In this document: one piece after another, positions 1 to 8,096 of the stretch
Position numbering within the stretch: the stretch's first letter is position 1
Layout of the letters: each line of letters opens with the position of its first letter
Origin: an uncultured Lachnospiraceae bacterium
Lineage (GTDB): Bacteria; Bacillota; Clostridia; Lachnospirales; Lachnospiraceae
Assembly: GCA_910579325.1 (NCBI GenBank)
Contig: CAJTTU010000047.1
Coordinates: 1 to 25,905, forward strand
Reading direction: 5' to 3'
Length of the DNA: 25,905 bases
Notes under the pieces: model-generated
The model's input: the letters and a program-made list of their open reading frames with translations, nothing else
What the model was told of the DNA's origin: nothing
The model's database searches: none
Program-made: the position numbers and the translations under genes

Positions 1-82
1 CGGGTACAGTCAAGCACGGCATTAAATAATCACTTTCTTTTCGATATGTACCGCCTAACTGTTCAAATAATGATTTTTCCAT
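1..82 (-). CDS. tnpV: TnpV-like mobile-element protein, N-terminal fragment
   Basis: This is a partial gene running off the left edge; only the first 27 codons are in the window. The start ATG is at 82, with a GGAGGA ribosome-binding site at 91-96 and 8 bases of spacing. The visible protein begins MEKSLFEQLGGTYRKESDY, which matches my recollection of the TnpV family start (an LFEQLGGTY motif followed by a short acidic turn and a D-Y-L-x-P stretch). TnpV proteins are about 110-120 residues and occur in clostridial mobile elements such as Tn4451/Tn4453, where their role is poorly defined. The fragment suggests a mobile or accessory element abuts the window. Identification rests on a short stretch, so it is good but not certain. 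Confidence 0.7.
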   Translation of the reverse strand, partial: MEKSLFEQLGGTYRKESDYLMPCLTVP

Positions 83-290
83 TTTGTAATTCCTCCAAAT
101 AAGATATTTACTCCACATTGTTGTGTCTGCTGCCTTAAACGCAATTTTGGGTCTTATCCTTATCTGGTTTCATTCATTGATTGCATATTATGACGAACCA
201 TTTATTATTTCAGTTTAATGGATGTGAATGCAATTTTTTAAAGGATAAAGTTTCATTGATATAAATATGCTTATTTCCGCGGGCAGTAAC

Positions 291-336
291 AAAAAAGGGC
301 GCTTCGGAGAAACCTGTTTTCTCCTGAGCGCCCTTT
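291..336 (-). terminator. Rho-independent terminator of the serine hydrolase gene
   Basis: An inverted repeat has outer arms AAAGGGCGCT (294-303) and AGCGCCCTTT (327-336) and inner arms GGAGAAA (306-312) and TTTCTCC (318-324). Read on the minus strand it ends in a run of six T's (296-291). It lies 4 bases beyond the stop codon of the hydrolase at 340, a typical intrinsic terminator. Confidence 0.9.
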
Positions 337-339
337 CTG

Positions 340-1758
340 TTATGAAACCGTAACCTTCGGAAACACCCTGCTCCCATACTGGGCGGCGAATACGTTTCCT
401 TCCTCGTCCCTGACGGCGGTCAGGTAGGCGTCCGTGTATTTTTTCCGGACTACGCCCTGCCAGGGGTAGATGGATTTCAAATTTTCCTTTTTGCCATTGC
501 AGACCATGGACAGAGAACCGTCCTCTTCCGGCGTCAGGGTGAATGCGTCTCCTTCGCCGGATACGTAGCTTCCGGCAAGCTGTTTTGCTTCCTCTGCCGT
601 CCACTGTCTGGGATGGTGGGCGATCCGCTCTTCTTCGGGAGAAAATCCGCAGCAGATGCGCATGGCCGTCTCCCCGATGGCATAGACAGGCACGTCCATC
701 GTATTGCACAGAACAATGATGCCTATACCCGTCTGAGGGCAGAAGGAGAAGTTTGAGGAGACGCCGGGCAGGCTGCCGCCGTGCTCGATGACGGTCATAT
801 CCCCTAACTGCCTGGTTTCCAGGCCGTATCCGTAATAGATGCCCGGCTTCATCACCTGCCGGGGCCTGCACATCTCCTGGATGGAATAGCGGTCGATGAT
901 CCTGGTTCCGTCGGCGGAAAAGCCTTCGTTTAGATACATGGCGGCATATTTCAGCATGTCTCCCATCGTGGATTTCAGCGCGCCGCCGCCGTGGAGGACA
1001 AACGCATTGTTTTCATAATCCCGGTCGCAGCGCCATTCTTTGTCGCCTCTTTCCTTAGAATAAAGGATGGCGGCATTTTCATCCAGCGTATTCTGCAGGA
1101 AACCGATGTTGCTCCGGTTCATGCCCAGTGGTTTCAGAATCCGTTTGTCCAGGTATGCGGCAAAGGAGCCGTAACCGGAATGGCGGCGCACGATATCGGA
1201 CAGCAGGCCGAAGCCGTCGTTGCAATAGCTTAGCCGCTGCCCCGGCCTCCCCACGAAGACGGTCTGGTTATCCAGCCGTTCGGCTACCCGGCGGATGCCC
1301 TCGTCGGCGAAATCCTCCCGGTAAATCAGGGGATTCTCCAGGGAATCGGCGATGCCCATCTCTTTCGCGGTTTTGTCCACCACGATACGGGGGAGCGGGA
1401 AGAAGCCGCCGCTGTGGCATAACAGGTGCCAGATCCGCACCGGCTCCTTCTGGTTTTTGTTTGTAAATTCCGGGATGTAATCCTTGATCGGGTCATTCAC
1501 GGAGAGAAGGCCGTCTGCCTGCATCTGCATAATGGCCAGGGCCGTGAAAGATTTGGAGACGGAAGCCATGCCGAAGATGGTGTCCCGGTCGATGGGCAGT
1601 TTCTTTTCCGCATCCCGATATCCAAAGTATTTTTCGTATAAAATGGCGCCGGAAGCGTCGGTGAAGCCCACGGCTATGCCGCGGGCCTCGCTTTCGTTCA
1701 TGATCTGCGCAATCAATGCTTCCAACGCCTGTAAATTTTCTGGCGTAAGATGATTCAT
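340..1758 (-). CDS. Serine beta-lactamase-family hydrolase (class C / D-aminopeptidase-like)
   Basis: A 472-residue protein of the penicillin-binding/beta-lactamase fold (COG1680). Visible catalytic elements are the S-x-x-K nucleophile motif SVSK at residues 66-69, the Y-x-N motif YCN at 178-180, and HGG at 326-328 in place of KTG. About 85 C-terminal residues after 385 look like the beta-rich domain often appended to this family. No signal peptide is visible, so a cytoplasmic enzyme is likely. I chose ATG at 1758, which has GGAGG at 1769-1773; a longer reading frame to 1788 lacks a site. It follows the dipeptide epimerase by 51 bases and probably shares its transcript. This context suggests peptide or D-amino-acid hydrolysis rather than antibiotic resistance; the substrate cannot be read from sequence. 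Confidence 0.88.
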   Translation of the reverse strand: MNHLTPENLQALEALIAQIMNESEARGIAVGFTDASGAILYEKYFGYRDAEKKLPIDRDTIFGMASVSKSFTALAIMQMQADGLLSVNDPIKDYIPEFTNKNQKEPVRIWHLLCHSGGFFPLPRIVVDKTAKEMGIADSLENPLIYREDFADEGIRRVAERLDNQTVFVGRPGQRLSYCNDGFGLLSDIVRRHSGYGSFAAYLDKRILKPLGMNRSNIGFLQNTLDENAAILYSKERGDKEWRCDRDYENNAFVLHGGGALKSTMGDMLKYAAMYLNEGFSADGTRIIDRYSIQEMCRPRQVMKPGIYYGYGLETRQLGDMTVIEHGGSLPGVSSNFSFCPQTGIGIIVLCNTMDVPVYAIGETAMRICCGFSPEEERIAHHPRQWTAEEAKQLAGSYVSGEGDAFTLTPEEDGSLSMVCNGKKENLKSIYPWQGVVRKKYTDAYLTAVRDEEGNVFAAQYGSRVFPKVTVS

Positions 1759-1809
1759 TCCTATAGATCCTCCTGATTGTAGTTCCACTACAGTTTTTTT
1801 GTTACAGTC

Positions 1810-2883
1810 CTAAAACTTTAACCCGCTGATCCCCAGTCCCGGTTCTTCCGGAAGCACCAGATATCTGGTATCCCGGATGGTGAATCCGCCGGTAAAGGGC
1901 AGCTCCTTCAGTGAGAAGCTGGCGTCCAGGTCTGCCCGGGTGATATTGCTCAGGGCGGCGCCCAGGGCGGCGGAGGCGTTGATGGCGATGCCGCTTTCCT
2001 CGGCCATGCAGCCCAGCATACACTCGACGCCTGCGGCTTCGGCGATGTTCACAATCTTTTTCGCCTCGTAAAGGCCGCCGCATTTCATCAGCTTGATGTT
2101 AATCAGGTCTACGGCCCGCTCGGAGACCAGCCTCAGGGCGTCTTTGGCGTCCCAGCAGCTCTCGTCCGCCATAATCGGTACAGGGCTGTAGGTGGTGACA
2201 TATTTCAGTCCCTCAAAGTCAAAGCGGGGAACAGGCTGCTCCACCAGCTCGATGTCGTATTCATTGAGCCGTTTGATCAGCTCCACGGCCTCTTTGGCGT
2301 GCCAGCCCTGGTTGGCGTCCAGGCGGATTTTCACGTCATCGCCCACGGCCTGGCGGATGGCTTTCACCCGTGCCAGATCCTGTTCGATGCCGGCGCCCAC
2401 CTTGGTCTTGATAATGCCAAATCCGTTTTCCACATGAGCCTTCGCCAGCTCGGCCATCGTCTGGGGCTCGTCCAGTCCTACGGTCATGTCCGTTTCCAGC
2501 TCATTGGAGCAGCCGCCCAGCAGACGGTACAGAGGGAGGCCGCTGGCCTTTCCCAGAATGTCATGGCAGGCAATGTCGATGGCGGCCTTGGCCGTGCCGG
2601 CATGGGCGACGGTGCGGTTCATCACCGTGTAGACGGCTTCCAGGTCTCTGGGGTCCATGCCGGTCAGGCTTTCCCGCAGAACCCGGATCGTCTCCACAGT
2701 TCCTTCCAGATTTTCCCCGGTGATCAAGGGGCCGGGAGAGCCTTCGCCGTAGCCGGTGATGCCTTCGTCCGTCTCGATTTCCACAAGACAGCTGACGGCA
2801 TGGGTGATCACACCCAGAGAGATGTGAAACGGCCGGATTAACGGCACCTTCATCATATGCGTTTTGATATCTGTGATCTTCAT
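1810..2883 (-). CDS. Dipeptide epimerase (enolase superfamily, L-Ala-D/L-Glu epimerase-like)
   Basis: A 357-residue enolase-superfamily protein of the muconate-lactonizing-enzyme subgroup. Seen in the sequence are the KxK catalytic motif (K159-T-K161), three metal ligands D189 (LDANQGW), E215 (VEQP) and D240 (ADES), and the second catalytic lysine K264 in IKLMK. A D-x-D pair at 318-320 is the feature dipeptide epimerases use to hold the substrate amino terminus. Spacing matches Bacillus subtilis YkfB closely. The enzyme should racemize the second residue of a dipeptide, classically L-Ala-D-Glu from peptidoglycan, though relatives act on other dipeptides. The start has a modest AAGGAAG site at 2893-2899. 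It is the first gene of a two-gene unit with the serine hydrolase, downstream of its own promoter, and near a peptide ABC transporter on the same strand. Confidence 0.9.
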   Translation of the reverse strand: MKITDIKTHMMKVPLIRPFHISLGVITHAVSCLVEIETDEGITGYGEGSPGPLITGENLEGTVETIRVLRESLTGMDPRDLEAVYTVMNRTVAHAGTAKAAIDIACHDILGKASGLPLYRLLGGCSNELETDMTVGLDEPQTMAELAKAHVENGFGIIKTKVGAGIEQDLARVKAIRQAVGDDVKIRLDANQGWHAKEAVELIKRLNEYDIELVEQPVPRFDFEGLKYVTTYSPVPIMADESCWDAKDALRLVSERAVDLINIKLMKCGGLYEAKKIVNIAEAAGVECMLGCMAEESGIAINASAALGAALSNITRADLDASFSLKELPFTGGFTIRDTRYLVLPEEPGLGISGLKF

Positions 2884-2974
2884 GTTTTTACGCTTCCTTT
2901 TACAGTTTTGCAGCTTTCCCTGCAGGGCCTGCCGCTGTTTTTTGTAAATTGTTTAGACACTGTGCTTCGTGCCT

Positions 2975-3003
2975 ATCATACCTGAAATTTTCCATTTATG
3001 CAA
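2975..3003 (-). promoter_or_regulatory. Promoter of epimerase-hydrolase unit
   Basis: On the minus strand the -35 is TTGCAT (3003-2998), the spacer is 17 bases, and the -10 is TATGAT (2980-2975). Transcription would start near 2968, about 85 bases before the epimerase ATG. Confidence 0.65.
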
Positions 3004-3027
3004 TTGTCTATTTTATGTAAATATTCG

Positions 3028-3056
3028 TTGAGGAAACCGGGTCTGCATAGTATAAT
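3028..3056 (+). promoter_or_regulatory. Promoter of the GNAT gene
   Basis: TTGAGG (3028-3033), a 17-base spacer and a perfect TATAAT (3051-3056). This predicts a start near 3063 and a leader of about 95 bases before the GNAT ATG. It lies back to back with the minus-strand epimerase promoter, so the two genes are divergently transcribed from one short region. Confidence 0.7.
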
Positions 3057-3158
3057 ATGTCTACAAAAATGCGGACGGACTCTTGGAATTTCACAAAATC
3101 AGGTACTGCGATACGCCGGGATTCCGAGCGTACATGAGGACATTACGGAGGAAAAGAT

Positions 3159-3662
3159 ATGCTGTATCTGAAAGAAGCGAATAGGGAGGATTTAGAGCGG
3201 GAGTATGCGTTTGTAACAAGTACTCCCGAGAACGAAAACGGTTTTACAAATCCTGGATACCGATGTACGAAAGACGAATTTACACATAAAATCCTGCCTG
3301 GTTATATCAACGGGGCGAAGGGGATCGGGCTTCCGGAGGGTTGGGTGCCGGAAACGGAATTTTTCCTGTGGGACGATGACCAGATTGTCGGATGGTTCAG
3401 AATACGCCATTGGCTTACGGAGGAGCTGGCCAAAGGCGCAGGACATATCGGATATGGAATCAAAAAGGAATTGAGAGGAAAGGGGTATGCCTCCGCAGGG
3501 CTGAAGCTGACGGTAGAAAAAGCGTGGCAGATCATTTGTGAAGATGAAATTTATATGTCCGTTCGGAAGGATAATCCCGCATCGCTGAAAGTACAGATGA
3601 AAAACGGCGCATATATTCATCATGAGGACGAACGGGAGTTTTATACTAGAATAAAACGATAG
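3159..3662 (+). CDS. GNAT family N-acetyltransferase
   Basis: A 167-residue protein with the GNAT fold. The acetyl-CoA pyrophosphate loop is visible as RGKGYA near residue 105, preceded by a beta strand (GHIGYGIKKELRG). The N-terminal half and a C-terminal SVRKDNPASLKVQMKNG segment are typical of the RimJ/RimL-like acetyltransferases that modify small molecules or proteins. ATG at 3159 has GGAGGA at 3147-3152. The substrate is unknown. The gene is transcribed opposite to its neighbours and separates the peptide transporter genes from the epimerase-hydrolase pair, suggesting a later insertion or an independently regulated passenger. Confidence 0.88.
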   Translation: MLYLKEANREDLEREYAFVTSTPENENGFTNPGYRCTKDEFTHKILPGYINGAKGIGLPEGWVPETEFFLWDDDQIVGWFRIRHWLTEELAKGAGHIGYGIKKELRGKGYASAGLKLTVEKAWQIICEDEIYMSVRKDNPASLKVQMKNGAYIHHEDEREFYTRIKR

Positions 3663-3742
3663 ATTCCGGTTGATGGTTGAAATGATCAGCAGATTTGGAA
3701 TAAAGAAAATATAGATGCAGAAGAACCGCATGAATAAAATTT

Positions 3743-3779
3743 ATGCCCGTTATCGGTCGTGAAAACTGATAACGGGCAT
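3743..3779 (+). terminator. Hairpin between convergent genes, likely terminator
   Basis: A perfect 12-bp stem has arms ATGCCCGTTATC (3743-3754) and GATAACGGGCAT (3768-3779) with a 13-base loop. It lies between the GNAT gene and the convergent dppF. T-rich sequence follows on the plus strand (CTTGTT) and TAAATTTTATT follows on the minus strand, so it may terminate in both directions, weakly. Confidence 0.7.
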
Positions 3780-3796
3780 CTTGTTACGAAGTATCC

Positions 3797-3867
3797 GGCA
3801 AAATGCGCCAGTGCTTAGGAGCATGCGCAGCGATACCCAAGAGTATGCTCTGCGATGACGCGTTTTG
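3797..3867. repeat. Long imperfect palindrome
   Basis: A ~70-base imperfect stem-loop: CAAAA (3799-3803) pairs with TTTTG (3863-3867), GCG (3805-3807) with CGC (3859-3861), and GAGCAT (3819-3824) with ATGCTC (3845-3850). Several G-T wobbles fill the gaps. It falls in the 3' untranslated region of dppF. It could be an mRNA-stabilising structure or a small dispersed palindromic element. Confidence 0.5.
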
Positions 3868-3918
3868 TCAGATTAAACAAATATAAATCATGGATTTGCC
3901 ATAACCCTGCGTAAGATC

Positions 3919-4938
3919 TCATTCCCCTTTATTCCCACATGGGATTTGACCCTGCCCGCAGAAATGGCATGCGCACAGATGGCCGTTGGCGATTTCCTTA
4001 AGCTCTGGTTTCTGCTTGGAGCAGATCTCTTGCGCCATAAAGCACCGGGTATGGAAAATACAGCCGGAGGGCGGATTGGCCGGGCTTGGCAGATCTCCCT
4101 GCAGGATAATTTTCTTCCGCTTGCTGTGGCGCTCGGGAACCGGGATGGCCGACAGAAGCGCCTGGGTGTAGGGATGGGAGGCATTGTCAAACAATTCCTT
4201 TTTGTCCGCCATCTCCACCACATGGCCCAGATACATCACCATCACCCGGTCGGAGATGTGTTTGATGACGCTTAAATTGTGGGAGATGAAGATGTAAGCC
4301 ATTCCCATAGACTGCTGCAGCTTCCTGAGCAGGTTCAGCACCTGGGACTGGATAGAAACGTCCAGTGCCGATACCGGCTCGTCGCAGACCACTAAAGAGG
4401 GCTGCAGTACGATGGCTCTGGCAATGCCGATTCTCTGCCGCTGGCCGCCGGAAAATTCGTGGGGATAGCGGTTGTAATACTTGGGGTTCAGTCCCACCAC
4501 CTCCATCACCTTTAACACCTGTTCCCGGACTTCCTCTTTGGAATTACACCGTTTCTGGATATTCAGAGGTTCGGCGATCACCTCGCCTACGGTCATTCTG
4601 GGATTTAAGGAGGCGTAAGGGTCCTGGAATATAATCTGCATATCGGCCCGCATGCCCCGAAGCTGCTGGCCGTTTGCCTTTCGGAAATCCTCTCCCTTGT
4701 ATAAAATTTCGCCGTCGGTAGGCTCGATCAGGCGGAGTACGGAGCGGCCCATCGTAGACTTGCCGCACCCGGATTCCCCTACCACCCCAAGGGTTTCTCT
4801 GGGCATCAGGGTGAAGGACACGTCGTCTACCGCTTTGATATAGGTTTTTTCCTTTGCCAGAAAACCGGACTTCGCAGGGAAAAGCTTCCGCAGGTGCTTC
4901 ACCTCCAGCAAAGGCGCCTGGTTTGTGTTCTCACTCAT
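3919..4938 (-). CDS. dppF: Oligo/dipeptide ABC transporter ATP-binding protein DppF/OppF
   Basis: A 339-residue ATPase that powers peptide import. Walker A GESGCGKS is at residues 54-61, the signature is FSGGQRQR, and Walker B is LVVCDEPVSALD. The C-terminal oligo_HPY region has the cysteine-rich pattern (GCIFHTRC...C) that in this family can bind an iron-sulfur cluster. I chose ATG at 4938, with GGAGGAGG at 4944-4951; the frame stays open further upstream to 5085 but that part overlaps dppD in another frame. It overlaps the dppD stop by 8 bases, a mark of translational coupling. It is the last gene of the transporter operon. Confidence 0.93.
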   Translation of the reverse strand: MSENTNQAPLLEVKHLRKLFPAKSGFLAKEKTYIKAVDDVSFTLMPRETLGVVGESGCGKSTMGRSVLRLIEPTDGEILYKGEDFRKANGQQLRGMRADMQIIFQDPYASLNPRMTVGEVIAEPLNIQKRCNSKEEVREQVLKVMEVVGLNPKYYNRYPHEFSGGQRQRIGIARAIVLQPSLVVCDEPVSALDVSIQSQVLNLLRKLQQSMGMAYIFISHNLSVIKHISDRVMVMYLGHVVEMADKKELFDNASHPYTQALLSAIPVPERHSKRKKIILQGDLPSPANPPSGCIFHTRCFMAQEICSKQKPELKEIANGHLCACHFCGQGQIPCGNKGE

Positions 4939-5926
4939 TGCCGTCCTCCTCCCATTCTTCGGTGTATTTAAAGCAGCGCACCATGCGCCCCTCCGCCTCA
5001 GAGAGCTTGGGCATCTTTCCTTTGCAGATGTCCATGGCCTCCGGGCAGCGGGGGCAGAAGGCGCAGCCTTTCGGCATATCGTCAAAGCTTGGCACCATAC
5101 CCTCGATAACGCTCAGCTCCTGGCTGTCGTCTCCGTCTAGCTTGGGGATGCAGTTCATCAGGCCATGGGTGTAAGGATGCATGGGCTTCTCGAAAATCTG
5201 GTCGCAGGTGGCATGCTCCACCACCTTGCCCGCATACATCACCATCACGTCGTCGGCCACCTCGGCGATGACGCCCAGGTCATGGGTGATCATCATAACG
5301 GAGGTTCCGGTTTGTTCCTTTAATTCATTGATCAGATCCAGGATCTGTGCCTGAATCGTCACGTCCAGCGCCGTGGTAGGCTCGTCGCAGATCAGAAGCT
5401 CCGGGCTGCAGCATAAGGACATGGCGATCATGACTCTCTGGCGCATGCCGCCGGAAAGCTGGTGGGGATATTCGTCAAACCGTTTTTCCGCCAGCGGGAT
5501 TTTTACCAGCTTCAGCATCTCGATGCCTTTTTCCCTGGCCTGCTGTTTGGTCAGCTTTTCATGGAGCATCAGCGTTTCGATCAGCTGCTGTCCGATGGTA
5601 AAAACAGGGTTTAAGGATGTCATGGGTTCCTGGAAAATCATGGCGATTTTCTTTCCCCGGATAGTACGCATCTCGTCGTCGCTCTTTTTCAGCAGATCTT
5701 CCCCGTCAAACAGGATTTTTCCGCCGGCGATCTCCCCGGGCGGCGTCTGCACAAGCCCCATAATGGACAGGGAGGTAATGCTTTTGCCGCATCCCGATTC
5801 CCCCACGATGCCTAAGGTCTTTCCCTTCTCCACGGAAAAGGATACGTTATTTACGGCTCTGGAAAGGCCTGCGTCGGTATGAAAATAGGTTTTTAACCCC
5901 TGCACTTCTAATATTTTTTCTCCCAT
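4931..5926 (-). CDS. dppD: Oligo/dipeptide ABC transporter ATP-binding protein DppD/OppD
   Basis: A 331-residue ATPase, the partner of DppF. Walker A GESGCGKS is at residues 42-49, the signature is LSGGMRQR, Walker B is LLICDEPTTALD, and the switch histidine is in MMITHDLG. The C-terminal region carries the CAFCPRC cysteine motif of the family. ATG at 5926 has GGGAGG at 5935-5940; an upstream GTG two codons earlier is less well placed. It starts 14 bases after the dppC stop and overlaps dppF by 8 bases. The heterodimeric ATPase pair is typical of dipeptide and oligopeptide importers. Confidence 0.93.
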   Translation of the reverse strand: MGEKILEVQGLKTYFHTDAGLSRAVNNVSFSVEKGKTLGIVGESGCGKSITSLSIMGLVQTPPGEIAGGKILFDGEDLLKKSDDEMRTIRGKKIAMIFQEPMTSLNPVFTIGQQLIETLMLHEKLTKQQAREKGIEMLKLVKIPLAEKRFDEYPHQLSGGMRQRVMIAMSLCCSPELLICDEPTTALDVTIQAQILDLINELKEQTGTSVMMITHDLGVIAEVADDVMVMYAGKVVEHATCDQIFEKPMHPYTHGLMNCIPKLDGDDSQELSVIEGMVPSFDDMPKGCAFCPRCPEAMDICKGKMPKLSEAEGRMVRCFKYTEEWEEDGNE

Positions 5927-5940
5927 AATCACTGCCTCCC

Positions 5941-6864
5941 TCAGGTTTTCAGCTTCGGGTCGAGGGCGTCCCTCAGACCGTCGCCGAAGATGTTAAACGC
6001 GATTACCGTTACCATAATGGCCACGCCCGGCATAATGCTGTAGAGCGGGCGGTAGCTGATAAAGGTCTGGGCGGCGCTGATCATATTGCCCCATGAGGGG
6101 GTAGGCGGCTGGATGCCGATGCCCAGGAAGCTTAATGAAGCTTCATACATGATAGCGTTTGGAATACCCAGAGTAACCATAACGATGATGGTGGACAGGC
6201 AGTTGGGGATCAGCCCCTTGGCGATAATCCAGAAGGTGGAAGCGCCGCAGGCCCGGCTGGCCTCGATATACTCCTTTTCCTTTAGCTGCATAACGGAGCC
6301 GCGGATCATCCTGGCCGTCCGCACCCAGGTCAGAAGCCCCAGGGCGATAAACAGGTTCAGGACGCCTTTTCCCATAAAGGTCATAATGGCCATGGCAAAG
6401 ATCAAGTCCGGGAATGCCTGGAAAATTTCCATGATTCTGGAAATCACATTGTCGATCACGCCGCCGTAGTAACCGGCCAGAGAGCCTAAGGTGATGCCCA
6501 CAAGGGAGGCTACAACCTGAGCCACGATGCCGATGCTGATGGATACCCGGGAGCCATAGATAATCCTTGACAGGATATCCCGCCCGTACTCATCGGTGCC
6601 CAGAAGATGGGCTTTGCTTGGCTCCGCCAGAACCGCCGTGTAATCCTGATAAGCCGGATCATAAGGGGCAAGCAGGGGGGCGAAAATGGCGACAAGAATT
6701 AAGAACAGCAGGATTCCGGCGCAGAACATAGCCATTTTATTTTTCTTGAGCTGCTTGAAGCTGTCTGCGTAAAAGCTGGAATATTCGTATTCCACACCCC
6801 GCTCCAGCATTTCCTGTTCAAATTGTTTTTGCTTATTAAAAAATCCGAATCTCTTTTTACGCAT
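5941..6864 (-). CDS. dppC: Peptide ABC transporter permease DppC/OppC
   Basis: A 307-residue inner-membrane permease. A polar N-terminus of about 45 residues is followed by a first membrane span (about 46-66), the LLGTDEYGRDILSRIIYG motif characteristic of DppC/OppC, and several more hydrophobic spans. The EAA loop (YIEASRACGAS...) contacts the ATPases. I chose ATG at 6864, with AAGGAG at 6877-6882 and 4 bases after the dppB stop; longer versions extend into dppB and have no clear site. Confidence 0.93.
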   Translation of the reverse strand: MRKKRFGFFNKQKQFEQEMLERGVEYEYSSFYADSFKQLKKNKMAMFCAGILLFLILVAIFAPLLAPYDPAYQDYTAVLAEPSKAHLLGTDEYGRDILSRIIYGSRVSISIGIVAQVVASLVGITLGSLAGYYGGVIDNVISRIMEIFQAFPDLIFAMAIMTFMGKGVLNLFIALGLLTWVRTARMIRGSVMQLKEKEYIEASRACGASTFWIIAKGLIPNCLSTIIVMVTLGIPNAIMYEASLSFLGIGIQPPTPSWGNMISAAQTFISYRPLYSIMPGVAIMVTVIAFNIFGDGLRDALDPKLKT

Positions 6865-6868
6865 TGAT

Positions 6869-7801
6869 TTACGCCGCTCCTTTCCCGTAACGGATCCTGG
6901 GGTCCAGGAACGCATATGATAAATCCACGATCAGGTTGACAATGACAAATACGAAGGCGATGTACATCACCGTACCTTCCAGCAGCGGAAGGTCACGGTT
7001 GGACATGGCGTCTACCGCCAGCTTTCCGATGCCGGGAATGGAGAATACCTTTTCGATCAGCATGGAGCCGGTGAGCATATAGCCGAAATCGGTGCCGACT
7101 AGGGTGACGATGGGAATCATGGCATTTTTCAGCGCATGCTTCATAACCACCGACCATCTGCTGGCGCCTTTGGCTTTAGCTGTCCGGATATAATCCTGGC
7201 CCATCACCTCCAGCATACTGGTACGGGTGATTCTGGCCATGCTGCCGGCGTAGCGGGCGCCTAAGGCCACGCTTGGCAGAATATAGGAAGCCACGCTGTC
7301 AAAGCCTGAGATAGGCAGGATGTCCAGTTTCAGGCCGAAAATAATCTGTAAGATAATAGCGAACCAGAAAGCGGGAGCCGATACGCCGATGATGGAGAGC
7401 ACCATCACCATGGAATCGATTCGTTTTCCCCTCTTTACCGCGGAGAAAATACCGCAGGGAATGCCGATGGCCGCGGCGAATACAAAGGCCATGCAGGCCA
7501 GCTTTACGGTTACTTTAAAGCTGCGGATCAGGGCGACGGAAACCACTTCCTTTGTAAAATAGGAGGTTCCGAAGTCCAGGCGGACGGCGCCCTTGATAAA
7601 ATTAAAATATTGGATATGGTAAGGCAGATCCAGGCCCAGCTCGTGCCTGATCTTGGCGATGGTTTCCGGGTCGGCCCGCTTTTCCAGCATCAGGGCCACC
7701 GGGTCGCCGGGAACCACCTGCAGAAGCACAAAGGTGATCAGGCTGATACCGATCAGGACAAAGACGGTCTGCCCCAGACGTTTGGCTGTGTATGAAAGCA
7801 T
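6869..7801 (-). CDS. dppB: Peptide ABC transporter permease DppB/OppB
   Basis: A 310-residue permease. It has the family's N-terminal span (residues about 9-31, LGQTVFVLIGISLITFVLLQ) followed by VPGDP, the EAA loop YIRTAKAKGASRWSV, and a C-terminal DPRIRYG. ATG at 7801 has AGGAG at 7811-7815. It forms the translocation pore with DppC. A 295-base gap full of hairpins separates it from the binding-protein gene upstream. Confidence 0.93.
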   Translation of the reverse strand: MLSYTAKRLGQTVFVLIGISLITFVLLQVVPGDPVALMLEKRADPETIAKIRHELGLDLPYHIQYFNFIKGAVRLDFGTSYFTKEVVSVALIRSFKVTVKLACMAFVFAAAIGIPCGIFSAVKRGKRIDSMVMVLSIIGVSAPAFWFAIILQIIFGLKLDILPISGFDSVASYILPSVALGARYAGSMARITRTSMLEVMGQDYIRTAKAKGASRWSVVMKHALKNAMIPIVTLVGTDFGYMLTGSMLIEKVFSIPGIGKLAVDAMSNRDLPLLEGTVMYIAFVFVIVNLIVDLSYAFLDPRIRYGKGAA

Positions 7802-7896
7802 TTTTATTTTCTCCTAATTGAGTACCGCAACTCCCCTCCCAAGCCCCCTGGATCTGGAAGAATTTCCAGCCGCCTGCGACGTCTGTAAATCCTTCC

Positions 7897-7936
7897 TCGC
7901 TATGAGCACTTAGAGCCTGTTCTTTAGGCTCATACG
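7897..7936. repeat. Stem-loop element with TCGCTATGARC core, copy 1
   Basis: The sequence TCGCTATGAGC (7897-7907) is followed by TTAGAG, then a hairpin GAGCCT/AGGCTC closed by a short TGTTCTT loop and CAT. The flanking ATGAGC can pair with GCTCAT, competing with the inner hairpin. A related core (TCGCTATGAAC then TTAAAG and TTTTAG) occurs at 15717-15743, again in a minus-strand operon junction. It may be a dispersed RNA element. Confidence 0.35.
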
Positions 7937-7946
7937 TGCGATGCAT

Positions 7947-7989
7947 GAAAAATAGTTAGCGGGTGTTTTTTAGCCGCTTACTATTTTTC
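7947..7989 (-). other. Strong hairpin in the binding-protein/permease spacer
   Basis: A 16-bp stem with one mismatch: GAAAAATAGTTAGCGG (7947-7962) pairs with CCGCTTACTATTTTTC (7974-7989) around an 11-base loop. There is no clear U run after it on the minus strand. It may act as a processing or stability element between the binding-protein gene and dppB. Confidence 0.55.
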
Positions 7990-8036
7990 AGGGGCTTGTC
8001 CGGTCCGTTGCTGTTTTCAGGACTGTTTTTTATATG

Positions 8037-8079
8037 AGAAAAGGCCGCCGCAAAGTTTTCTTTGTGTTTGCGGCAGCCT
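8037..8079 (-). terminator. Terminator (probably partial) after the binding-protein gene
   Basis: Stem AGGCCGCCGCAAA (8042-8054) pairs with TTTGCGGCAGCCT (8067-8079), 13 bp with one mismatch. On the minus strand TTTTCTC follows. It sits 18 bases past the binding-protein stop. Partial read-through here would give more binding protein than membrane components, a common arrangement in ABC importers. Confidence 0.8.
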
Positions 8080-8096
8080 CGTCCTGAAGTTTAATG

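Noticed and set aside
215..871. 218-residue minus-strand frame over the 3' end of the hydrolase gene
   Set aside because: Arg/His-rich shadow of the hydrolase in another frame; it crosses the terminator and has no family motifs.
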